This document shows positions 56,290 through 64,000 of a stretch of DNA of 64,000 nt, in pieces. Position numbers and translations under genes: made by a program. The DNA lies in contig QHSQ01000140.1 of assembly GCA_003221615.1 (NCBI GenBank), forward strand, positions 1 to 64,000. Direction: 5' to 3'. Under the pieces are notes generated by a model. The model was not told the DNA's origin and did no database searches. It was given only the letters and a program-made list of their open reading frames with translations. Position 1 is the stretch's first letter. Each line of letters begins with the position of its first letter. Source of the DNA: Candidatus Rokuibacteriota bacterium (lineage in GTDB: Bacteria > Methylomirabilota > Methylomirabilia > Rokubacteriales > CSP1-6).

Positions 56290-57162
56290 CTAGGCCCGAA
56301 GAGCGAAGAAGCCCCGGATCAACTCGGCGATCTGGGCCCCGGCCTCATCGAGCGCGAAATGTCCGGCGTCCAGCAGATGCACCTCGGCCTCCGGCAGGTC
56401 CTCGCCGTAGGCCAGCGCGCCGGCGACGGTGAACGAAAGGTCGTGCTTCCCCCACACGACGAGGGTCGGCGGCTGGTGCTGCCGAAGGTAGGCTTGCCAT
56501 CGCGCATACGAGGCGACATTGGAGCGGTAATCGTGGAAGAGCTCCAGCTGGATGTCGATCATGCCCGGTCGACTCAGGAACGCGTATTCGCTCTCCCAGG
56601 TCTCCGGATCGATCCGCTCGGGGTGCGGGCTCTTGCCCACGTGCCGTTGCCTGGTGGCCTCGAACGACAGGAGGTTCGTGCGCACCGCGGCCTCATGCGC
56701 CGCCCGGTCGGCCCAGAACGCTCGACGCGGCGCCCAGAGATCCGACAGCCCCTGGGCGTGGGCGACGGCGTTCTGCACGATCAGCGCCTGCACGCGCTCG
56801 GGGTGGGCCAGGGCGAGACGGAACCCGATCGGGCCGCCATAGTCTTGCAGGTAGAGGGTGTAGCGGTCGGCCCGTTGCTGCTCCAGGAAGTGGTCGACGA
56901 TCTCCGCCAGGTGGTCGAAGGTATACAGGAACACGTCCGGTGCCGGCGCGGCGCTACGGCCGAACCCTGGATAGTCCGGCGCCAGCAGATGGAACCGGTC
57001 GGCCAGACGTGGAATCAGCTCGCGGAACATCACCGACGAGGACGGAAACCCATGCAAGAGGACGAGCGTCGGGTTCTGTGCGTCGCCGGCCTCCCGGTAG
57101 AAAATGCTGAGGCCGTCGATCGTCACCGTCCGGTGCCTGACCGTCGTGCCGCCCATGGTCAC
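56290..57162 (-). CDS. alpha/beta hydrolase (haloalkane dehalogenase/epoxide hydrolase-like)
   Basis: PTLVLLHGFPSSSVMFRELIPRL, LAPDYPGFGRSAAP, YLQDYGGPIGFRLA, LLDAGHFALDEAG. Confidence 0.93.
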   Translation of the reverse strand: MTMGGTTVRHRTVTIDGLSIFYREAGDAQNPTLVLLHGFPSSSVMFRELIPRLADRFHLLAPDYPGFGRSAAPAPDVFLYTFDHLAEIVDHFLEQQRADRYTLYLQDYGGPIGFRLALAHPERVQALIVQNAVAHAQGLSDLWAPRRAFWADRAAHEAAVRTNLLSFEATRQRHVGKSPHPERIDPETWESEYAFLSRPGMIDIQLELFHDYRSNVASYARWQAYLRQHQPPTLVVWGKHDLSFTVAGALAYGEDLPEAEVHLLDAGHFALDEAGAQIAELIRGFFALRA

Positions 57163-57263
57163 TGGCCGTTACGACGCCGGATCCCGCGCCCGGGATTCCG
57201 GGCGCGGTGGTCCTGATGCTACAGTGTGGCGCTCGGACGGAGCCATCACCGGCGAGGTGATCC

Positions 57264-58280
57264 ATGAAATTCGGTCTCTACAGCTCGATCGCGAATCCCC
57301 CACGGGGCGAGGATCTCGATCGCTGCATCGACGAAGTCATCGCCGAGGCGCAGCTCGCGGAGGCGAGCGGCTTCGACTCGTGCTTCTTCGGCGAGCATCA
57401 TCAGGACCACGACGGCTTTCTGCCCTCGCCGCTCATCGTCGCTACCGCCGTGGCCGCGCGTACGCAGCGTCTTCGCGTCGGCACCTCGGTGATCCTGTTG
57501 CCGCTGCACCATCCGGTGCACGTGGCCGAGGACGCGATCACGCTCGATCTCGTCTCCAGGGGCCGCCTCATCCTCGGCGTCGGCATCGGCTACCAGCCGG
57601 CCGACTTCCGCGCCTTCTCGGTGCCCATGGAGCACCGCATGGGTCTGTTCGAGGAGAGCGTCGAGATCCTGCGCCTGTGCTGGGCGGGCGAGACGTTCTC
57701 GTACCGGGGCAAGCACTACACGCTCGAGGACGTGCAGATTCGTCCTCGGCCGTACCAGGCCTCCGGTCCGCCGCTCTGGTTCGGCGCCAGCGTGCCGGCG
57801 GCGGCCCGCCGCGCGGGTCGGCTCGCCGATGGATTCGTGGGGACGCCCAGCACCGGCCTCGCGAACGCGACGCAGCTCGCCGACGTCTACAAGGACGCGG
57901 CCGCGAAGGCCGGGCGAGCGGCCGACGTCATCCAGATGCGGGACGCGTGGGTGGCTCGCACCCGGGCCGAGGCCGACCTCGTGTACGGCCCGCATGTGAT
58001 GGCCGCCTATCGGTACTACTGGGAGGCCCGGCTGGCGGAGTTCCAGAACATGCCCGCCGATACGAAGTTCAGCCTGGAGAACCTGGCGCCCGACCGTCTG
58101 ATCCTCGGCGATCCCGAGACGTGCGTGCGGGAATTCCACCGCTGGCACCAGGCCACGGGCGCCAGCACGTTCCTGCTGCGGCTGCGCCACGCCCATTCGG
58201 GCGGACCCCCGCACGAGAAGATCCTGGCGGCGATCCGGCTCTTCGGCGAGCGGGTGCTGCCGTACTGCCGCGAGGGCTGA
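57264..58280 (+). CDS. LLM class oxidoreductase
   Basis: DSCFFGEHHQDHDGFLPSPLIVATAVAARTQRLRVGTSVILLPLHHPVHVAEDAITLDLVSRGRLILGVGIGY. Confidence 0.94.
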   Translation: MKFGLYSSIANPPRGEDLDRCIDEVIAEAQLAEASGFDSCFFGEHHQDHDGFLPSPLIVATAVAARTQRLRVGTSVILLPLHHPVHVAEDAITLDLVSRGRLILGVGIGYQPADFRAFSVPMEHRMGLFEESVEILRLCWAGETFSYRGKHYTLEDVQIRPRPYQASGPPLWFGASVPAAARRAGRLADGFVGTPSTGLANATQLADVYKDAAAKAGRAADVIQMRDAWVARTRAEADLVYGPHVMAAYRYYWEARLAEFQNMPADTKFSLENLAPDRLILGDPETCVREFHRWHQATGASTFLLRLRHAHSGGPPHEKILAAIRLFGERVLPYCREG

Positions 58281-58299
58281 AAACCCGCACCCTCCGAAG

Positions 58300-58329
58300 T
58301 TGACTGTCGTCTCGGCGTTTTGCTAGTGT
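58300..58329 (+). promoter_or_regulatory. sigma70-like promoter
   Basis: TTGACT-N18-TAGTGT just upstream of the 58351 CDS. Confidence 0.45.
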
Positions 58330-58350
58330 CGGAACAGTGGGTGCGCGCGA

Positions 58351-59451
58351 GTGCGGCCCACGGCGTTCCTCGAGCTCACACGGATGATCCCTCCGGCGGA
58401 TCCGCTCGACGTAACCTTCGAGGTGGCGGCTCGAGCCCGCTTCGAGATCGTCGACCTGCGTACGCGCTTCTCGAGCGAGCACGCCGACGCCTTCGCGTCG
58501 TATCCGTGCTGCCTCTACTGGTCGGCCCACACGACGGCCGGCTTCCTCGACCGCAGCCTGGTCGCGCGCCTCGGTCCCGGTCGCGTTTCGAGCTACATCG
58601 AGACCCTGCGCCGGATCTTTCCCGAGGGCGCCGGCTACGCGCACGATCGCCTCGAGCGCCGGCGCGATCTCGACGCCGCGCAGCGCGCCGTCGAGCCGCG
58701 CAACGGCGACTCGCATCTGGCGTTCATCGCCGGTGGGCTCCGGCCGTGCGTGACACATCCCAACCGCGCGGACGAGCCGGTGTGCTTCGTCGATCTGGAC
58801 GGCGTCAACGAGGGCCGGCCCCGCCGTCGCCAGACGCGCGTGATCGGCTTCCATCGCGAGGTGGTGGCCGCGCAGACGCGCCTGCGGGTGCCGCTGTCGG
58901 GGCATCCGATCGACTCCATCAATCTGAAGGATCCCGCGCTCGGGCTCTCCGAGGAGCTCGCCGAGTTCGTCGCGAAGGCTGACGTCGGCAAGGGACGGCT
59001 CCACATCGCGCTCGGTCACGGCGAGCGCGACGCCGCGCTGACGATCAACGAGTTCGAGACCCTGCTGATGAAATACGACCTCGCGGCGGTGCTGCGTAAC
59101 CCGTTCCGATTCATGGCCGAGGAGACGCGGCAGGCGCTGGCCAACCCGCGCGCCGTGCCGGGCAAGGCGCTCGGCTATGCGCGTTACGACCTGGTCCGCG
59201 TGCTCAACACCGGCCTCAGCACCCTGGGATTGCGCGGCTCGTTGCTGGAACGGATCCTCGCCGCGACCCTGGCCGTTCCGGCCGCGCGCGTGTTCAGGGT
59301 CAGGCGGTCCATCAGCCTGCTGGTCGCGGAGACGGACCACGGCCGCCCGGCGCCGGTGGAGGGCGTCTATCAGAGCCCGATCCTGATCCAGTGGCGACGC
59401 GCGGCCCGCGACGTCCGCGAGCTCGACGTCACCCTGTACCGGCTGGAGTAA
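58351..59451 (+). CDS. N-terminal YjbQ/UPF0047-like domain with ~220 aa uncharacterised C-terminal extension
   Basis: CLYWSAHTTAGFLDR...YAHDRLE...NGDSHLAFIAGGLRPCVTHPNRADEPVCFVDLDGVNEGRPRRRQTRVIGF, then unassigned sequence. Confidence 0.7.
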   Translation: MRPTAFLELTRMIPPADPLDVTFEVAARARFEIVDLRTRFSSEHADAFASYPCCLYWSAHTTAGFLDRSLVARLGPGRVSSYIETLRRIFPEGAGYAHDRLERRRDLDAAQRAVEPRNGDSHLAFIAGGLRPCVTHPNRADEPVCFVDLDGVNEGRPRRRQTRVIGFHREVVAAQTRLRVPLSGHPIDSINLKDPALGLSEELAEFVAKADVGKGRLHIALGHGERDAALTINEFETLLMKYDLAAVLRNPFRFMAEETRQALANPRAVPGKALGYARYDLVRVLNTGLSTLGLRGSLLERILAATLAVPAARVFRVRRSISLLVAETDHGRPAPVEGVYQSPILIQWRRAARDVRELDVTLYRLE

Positions 59452-59456
59452 GCGGC

Positions 59457-60065
59457 TCAGACGCCGGTGCCGAACCCTCCGGCGGTGCGGACCGTCGCCG
59501 CCTCACCGATGTGACCCGCGGAATGGAACAAGGCGATGCCGCTCAGCATCGCCGAGCGCGGCCGGCCCGGGAATGCCTTCACGATCTGCTCGGTTCGCAC
59601 GCCGAACGCGCCCTGATCGGCGGCGCGCTGGACGGCGTCGACGGCGACGGTACCCTCCCAATCTTGAGGTCTGAAGCCTGAGACCACCTCGCGCGTGCGG
59701 CGACCCACCGCGTCGCGATACTCGCGGAGCGCGCCGAGCTCGATCTGCCGCGTCACCTCGGTGACCTCGGCGCTGGTCATGCCGATGCCGAAGTCGCGCC
59801 GCGTGACCGCCAGACGCTTGGCCCAGCCTTCGTCGTCGAGGAGCTGCGTGCGCGCGCCCAGGATCGTGTTGATGAAGATGTCCTCGGCGCGGGCGATGTG
59901 CCACATGAGCCACGCCAGCGAGTTGAGATCCTCGCGCGGGCGGACGCGCATCTGCTCGTCGCTCAGGCTGGCGAACGTGCGCTCCGAGGCCGACATCTTG
60001 TTGCCGCCGACGGCGGCCGAGTGCATCGCGGCGTGCTGGTCCAGGAACATGTCACGAACGTCCAT
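59457..60065 (-). CDS. DinB-like family protein
   Basis: MDVRDMFLDQHAAMHS..LAWLMWHIARAEDIFINTILG..ALFHSAGHIGEAATVR; ATG 60065. Confidence 0.85.
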   Translation of the reverse strand: MDVRDMFLDQHAAMHSAAVGGNKMSASERTFASLSDEQMRVRPREDLNSLAWLMWHIARAEDIFINTILGARTQLLDDEGWAKRLAVTRRDFGIGMTSAEVTEVTRQIELGALREYRDAVGRRTREVVSGFRPQDWEGTVAVDAVQRAADQGAFGVRTEQIVKAFPGRPRSAMLSGIALFHSAGHIGEAATVRTAGGFGTGV

Positions 60066-60082
60066 GGCTCCTCCCGATGGGT

Positions 60083-61048
60083 TCACGCCACGTCGCGCTG
60101 GCGCGTGGCGTTGTAGTTGGCGTCGTACCACCAGTCGAGGTACGCCGCGTAGGTGATGGGGGGATGCCGCGGAGGGTTGCCCGGCCCGTGGCATGTCGGC
60201 AGACACGCGATCTCCGTGTCGAGGTGCGGGCCCATGAAGTAGGGAATCGCGTAGCGTGGCCGGCCGACCGGCGGCAGCGCGCGATGCGGCGTCGACTTGA
60301 ACCGGTGATTCGTCCAGCGCTGCATCATGTCACCCGAGTTCACCGCGAACGAGCCTGGAACGTACGGCACGTCGGTCCAGGTCCCGTCCGGCATGCGCAC
60401 CTGGAGCCCGGGCACCTCGCTCTGGGCGAGGAACGTCACGAAGTTCGCGTCCGTGTGCGGCGCGATGCCGAACTGGTTCGCCTCGGGGGCTACCGGCGGA
60501 TAGTGGGTGAGCCGGAAGCTGAACTGGCTCTCGGCGAAGGCGTCGTCGAAGGTGTCCGCCGGCAGGTCGAGCGCCGTCGCGCACAGGGGCAGGAGCTTGC
60601 GTCCCAGCGCGTCCACGGCGTCGGTGTAGGCGAGCACTGCTTCGCGAAAGCCCGGCAGATCCGCCGGCCAACGGTTGGGCCCGGCGAAGCGCCGACCGGT
60701 GCGCACGAGCGGATCGTCCGCCGGACGCTCGCGCTTCACGAAGAACGCCTCGTTCAGGTCGGGCTTGTTGTTGGCGTTCACGTCCGAGGTCCACACCGCG
60801 TAGCGCCCGAGCATCATGTAGCCGTTGTTGTGCTCGTTCATGCGTAACGCGAGCTTTCTGTCCATGGGCTGGGCGTGGAAGCGCCGGGCCTCGCCGAACG
60901 TGTCGTCGATCAAGGCCTGCGGGATGCCGTGGTTGACGACGACGAAGAAGCCGACGTCCTCGAGCGCGCGCCCGAGCTCGGCCGCCGTGGCGGCGAATGC
61001 CCGCGGCCGCTCCGCGAGGTACGGACCCAGATCGATCACCGGGATCAT
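60083..61048 (-). CDS. isopenicillin N synthase-like 2OG-Fe(II) oxygenase
   Basis: IPVIDLGPYLAERPRAFAATAAELGRALEDVGFFVVVNHGIPQALID; FGIAPHTDANFVTFLAQSEVPGLQVRMPDGTWTDVPYVPGSFAVNSGDMMQRWTNHRFKSTPHRAL. Confidence 0.95.
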   Translation of the reverse strand: MIPVIDLGPYLAERPRAFAATAAELGRALEDVGFFVVVNHGIPQALIDDTFGEARRFHAQPMDRKLALRMNEHNNGYMMLGRYAVWTSDVNANNKPDLNEAFFVKRERPADDPLVRTGRRFAGPNRWPADLPGFREAVLAYTDAVDALGRKLLPLCATALDLPADTFDDAFAESQFSFRLTHYPPVAPEANQFGIAPHTDANFVTFLAQSEVPGLQVRMPDGTWTDVPYVPGSFAVNSGDMMQRWTNHRFKSTPHRALPPVGRPRYAIPYFMGPHLDTEIACLPTCHGPGNPPRHPPITYAAYLDWWYDANYNATRQRDVA

Positions 61049-61076
61049 GACGATGAGATAGCACCCCTGGACGCCT

Positions 61077-61105
61077 TTGACAACGAGCCGGGAGGGAGTT
61101 ACGGT
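61077..61105 (+). promoter_or_regulatory. sigma70-like promoter
   Basis: TTGACA-N17-TACGGT, 21 nt upstream of ATG 61127. Confidence 0.45.
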
Positions 61106-61126
61106 CCGGCGCACGGGAGGTGAGCC

Positions 61127-62254
61127 ATGGCCCACGGCAAGTTCAAGGTCCTCGATAGCGACATCCACATCATCGAGCCGCCTGACCTGTGGCCGCGGTA
61201 CATCGATCCGGCCTTCCGGGACCGCGCGCCGATCGGCCTCACGGAGGACGAAGGCGACTTGCGACTGGCCCACGACGGCAAGGGCTGGGGGCGGGTCGCG
61301 ATCGACGCCGACCGCAGCCGGCGCCGGCAAGGAAAGAACTACGCCCTGAACCAGGAGCGCTGGAGACCGTACGCCGAGCGGGGCTGGACGTCGAAGGTGC
61401 AGCTCGAGGCGATGGACATCGAGGGCATCGACGTCGCGGTGGTTTACCCGTCCCGCGGACTCTTCGCCCTCACGATCCCCAACATGGATCCCCGGCTCGC
61501 CGCGGCCATGGCGCGCGCCTACAACGACTGGCTCCACGACTTCTGTCAGGAGAATCCGGAGCGCTTGCTCGGGGCCGGCATGATCTCGCCGTTCGACGTC
61601 GACGACGCGGTGGCCGAAGCCAGGCGCTGCGTCCGCGAGTTCGGTTTCCGGGCGATGTTCCTCAGGCCGAACGAGGTCAACGGACGCAACTGGCACGATC
61701 CCTACTACGAGCCGCTCTGGGCCGCGCTCGAGGAGCTCGAGGTCCCGCTGGGCTTCCACGAGGGGTCGGGCTCGCAGCTCCGGCAGGTGGGCGAGCAGTT
61801 CGGCGCCAACACGATGCTGAAGCACATCTACTCCCATCCGGTCGAGCAGATGCTCACCGCCGGCGCCTTCTGCGCGGGCGGCATCCTCGAGCGCCATCCG
61901 CGGCTGCGCGTGGCCTTCCTCGAGGGCAACTGCAGCTGGGTGCCGTTCCTGCTCTGGCGCATGGACGAGCACTGGGAGTGGCTGGGTGACATCTACGCGC
62001 GCGAGCTGACGATGGCGCCGAGCGAATACTTCAAGCGGCAGTGCTTCGTCTCGGTCGAGTGCGACGAGGAGCCGGTCAAGCACGTCATCGATGCCATCGG
62101 TGACGATCGGATCGTCTTCTCGACGGACTTCCCACACGGCGACTCGAAATTCCCCCGGGCGGTCGAGTCGTTCCTCCGGTTGCCGATCTCCGACGAGAGC
62201 AAGCGCAAGATCCTCTGGGACAACTGCGCCGCGTACTACGGGTTCCCGTCCTGA
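61127..62254 (+). CDS. amidohydrolase family 2 protein
   Basis: KFKVLDSDIHIIEPPDLWPRYID; RIVFSTDFPHGDSKFP. Confidence 0.93.
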   Translation: MAHGKFKVLDSDIHIIEPPDLWPRYIDPAFRDRAPIGLTEDEGDLRLAHDGKGWGRVAIDADRSRRRQGKNYALNQERWRPYAERGWTSKVQLEAMDIEGIDVAVVYPSRGLFALTIPNMDPRLAAAMARAYNDWLHDFCQENPERLLGAGMISPFDVDDAVAEARRCVREFGFRAMFLRPNEVNGRNWHDPYYEPLWAALEELEVPLGFHEGSGSQLRQVGEQFGANTMLKHIYSHPVEQMLTAGAFCAGGILERHPRLRVAFLEGNCSWVPFLLWRMDEHWEWLGDIYARELTMAPSEYFKRQCFVSVECDEEPVKHVIDAIGDDRIVFSTDFPHGDSKFPRAVESFLRLPISDESKRKILWDNCAAYYGFPS

Positions 62255-62260
62255 GCCGGT

Positions 62261-62382
62261 GGAGTGCGCGCTGCAGGCCGTCGCGGGGCTGGGGCCCCGC
62301 CGGCCGAGGCGCGCCTAAAGATGGAGTGCGCGCTGCAGGCCGTCGCGGGGCTGGGGCCCCGCCGGCCGAGGCGCGCCTTAAA
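62261..62382 (+). repeat. leader hairpin repeat, two tandem ~62 bp units
   Basis: GGAGTGCGCGCTGCAGGCCGTCGCGGGGCTGGGGCCCCGCCGGCCGAGGCGCGCCT(A/T)A.. at 62261 and 62323; ends ~20 nt before ATG 62402. Confidence 0.95.
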
Positions 62383-62401
62383 AAGTCGTGAGGAGGGTGC
62401 G

Positions 62402-63547
62402 ATGACCTCGTACAAGCTCATCTCGGCCGATTCGCACATCGTCGAGCCGCCGGACCTCTACACCAACCGGATCGAGTCCAGGTTCAAGGACCGGGCGCCG
62501 CGCCTGGAGCGGCTGGAAACGCCCAAGGGCCGTAAGTTCGACGCGTGGGTCATAGACGGACAGCAGGTCGGCACTCTCGGTGCCGTGATGCAGGCCGGCC
62601 AGCGGTTCGAGGATCCTTCGCAGATCGACTTCCTGGGGATGTGGGAGGACGTCCGGCTCGGCGCGTACGATCCCCAGGCGATGGTGAAGGAGAACGAGAT
62701 GGACGGCGTGTGGGGCTCGTGCCTGCAGCCGAGTCAGGGCCTCTTCTGGTATCGCATCCCCGATAGCGAGCTCCTCACCGCCATCTGCCGCGTCTACAAC
62801 GACTGGATCGCCGACTTCTGCAAGCCGTTTCCCGACCGGCTCAAGGGCATCGCGATGCTCAACGTCGACGACGTCGAGGAGGCTTCGCAGGAGCTCGAGC
62901 GCTGCGCGCGGCTCGGGCTGGTCGGCGCCTTCATCCCGGTCTCGCCGCTGGCCGACCGGCCGTATCGCCACGCGATCTACGACCGCCTCTGGTGGACGGC
63001 GCAGGACGTCGGGATGCCGCTCCTGATGCACATCGGCACCCCGCGCGGCGGCATCCCGGGCTGCGAGTTCACGATGAACCTCGGCGAGCTCACCGGCGCG
63101 GGCCGCTCGACCACCGATTACTGGGTGCGCTACTCGCTGGGGGCGATGATTTTCGCCGGAGTCTTCGACCGCTATCCGCGGCTCAAGGTCGGCTCGGTCG
63201 AGCACGAAGCCGCGTGGATTCCTCACTGGCTCAAGCAGATGGACTTCACGTATCGCGAGCGGCCGGTGTTCACGAAGGGCTGGCGGTCGAAGGAGGGGCT
63301 CCTGCCGAGCGACTACTGGCGCCGCAACATGTTCGTGGAGTTCATGGAAGACGATCTCGGCATCCAGATGCGCGACACGATCGGCGTCGACAACATGCTC
63401 TGGGGCAGTGACTTCCCACATGCCGAGTCGACGTGGCCGAAGTCGCGCGATTTCCTGGCCCGCATCTTCGCCGGCGTTCCCGAGCAAGATCTGAAGAAGG
63501 TCACCTCGGAGAACGCAGCCCGCCTGTTCGGCTTCAAGCTGAACTAG
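62402..63547 (+). CDS. amidohydrolase family 2 protein
   Basis: YKLISADSHIVEPPDLYTNRIESRFKDRAPR; NMLWGSDFPHAESTWPKSRDFLARIF; ATG 62402, GAGGAGGG SD. Confidence 0.94.
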   Translation: MTSYKLISADSHIVEPPDLYTNRIESRFKDRAPRLERLETPKGRKFDAWVIDGQQVGTLGAVMQAGQRFEDPSQIDFLGMWEDVRLGAYDPQAMVKENEMDGVWGSCLQPSQGLFWYRIPDSELLTAICRVYNDWIADFCKPFPDRLKGIAMLNVDDVEEASQELERCARLGLVGAFIPVSPLADRPYRHAIYDRLWWTAQDVGMPLLMHIGTPRGGIPGCEFTMNLGELTGAGRSTTDYWVRYSLGAMIFAGVFDRYPRLKVGSVEHEAAWIPHWLKQMDFTYRERPVFTKGWRSKEGLLPSDYWRRNMFVEFMEDDLGIQMRDTIGVDNMLWGSDFPHAESTWPKSRDFLARIFAGVPEQDLKKVTSENAARLFGFKLN

Positions 63548-63573
63548 GCCCGCGGCTCGAGCGCGAGAGCGGC

Positions 63574-63885
63574 ATGCTCGAAGGCTTCGTGGCGGTCACC
63601 GCGGCCTCCGAGCTGCCGCCCGGCGCGATGAAGTGGGTCGTCATCGATCGCGAGCGCGTGCTGATCGCGAACGTCAACGGGTCCTTCTACGCGCTCCGCG
63701 ACGTCTGCGGCCATGCGGGCGCACCGCTCTCGACGGGCGAGCTCGTGGGGTACGTGATCGAGTGCCCGCTGCACTACGCCTGCTTCGACGTTCGCAGCGG
63801 TAAGCTCCTGAGCGGACCCGTCTCGGGCGACGTCCCCACCTACCAGGTTCGCGTCGAAGGGGACACCGTGTACGTGAAGCGGTAG
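63574..63885 (+). CDS. Rieske [2Fe-2S] ferredoxin-like protein
   Basis: VCGHAGAPLSTGELVGYVIECPLHYACFDVRSGK (CxH...CxxH). Confidence 0.92.
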   Translation: MLEGFVAVTAASELPPGAMKWVVIDRERVLIANVNGSFYALRDVCGHAGAPLSTGELVGYVIECPLHYACFDVRSGKLLSGPVSGDVPTYQVRVEGDTVYVKR

Positions 63886-63896
63886 CATGAGGTGTC

Positions 63897-64000
63897 ATGC
63901 CAAGGCTGCTCGCGATCTTGCCGGGCCTGTTCGTGGCCGTCGCGGCAACGAGCCTCGGAGCCGACGCCGCTGGCGACGCGCTCGACCGCGGGCTACGCGC
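63897..64000 (+). CDS. putative exported protein, partial (5' end only)
   Basis: ATG 63897: MPRLLAILPGLFVAVAATSLGADAAGDALDRGLR...; signal-peptide-like. Confidence 0.5.
   Translation, partial: MPRLLAILPGLFVAVAATSLGADAAGDALDRGLR

Overview
High-GC bacterial chromosomal window with about 60 supported protein genes. No rRNA, tRNA, CRISPR array, prophage or transposase was recognised. Gene content is mainly catabolic and redox: four amidohydrolase-2 paralogs, four luciferase-like (LLM) oxidoreductases, two amidases, MBL and alpha/beta hydrolases, 2OG-Fe oxygenases, a split pyruvate/acetoin dehydrogenase (E1a at 13.5 kb; E1b, threonine aldolase and E2 at 29.4-32.8 kb), aroA, recQ and an ABC-F ATPase. 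Main observations: (1) a formate dehydrogenase operon (fdhD, alpha subunit, fdhE, FeS subunit, NrfD) whose alpha subunit is read through an in-frame UGA (35302-35304) as selenocysteine, followed by a bSECIS-like hairpin; the ORF track splits it in two. (2) A ~55-63 bp hairpin repeat (six copies at three loci) lying in the same orientation just upstream of a start codon at each locus, with one compensatory base change. (3) An identical spaced promoter/operator module, TTGAC[A/T]-N18-AGCCTCGCGTGAGGCCA, upstream of both E1a and E1b, ~16 kb apart. (4) Three genes with internal lesions: a foldback inverted duplication in MmgE/PrpD, an internal deletion/frameshift in a CoA-transferase, and a doubly deleted SGNH hydrolase. 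These may be real decay or assembly/amplification artefacts. (5) Three small ORFs absent from the ORF track or called there only with extended starts: a His-rich 35 aa ORF, a 53 aa lipoprotein and a Lys-rich 19-21 aa peptide. All calls come from reading the sequence; no database search was run.
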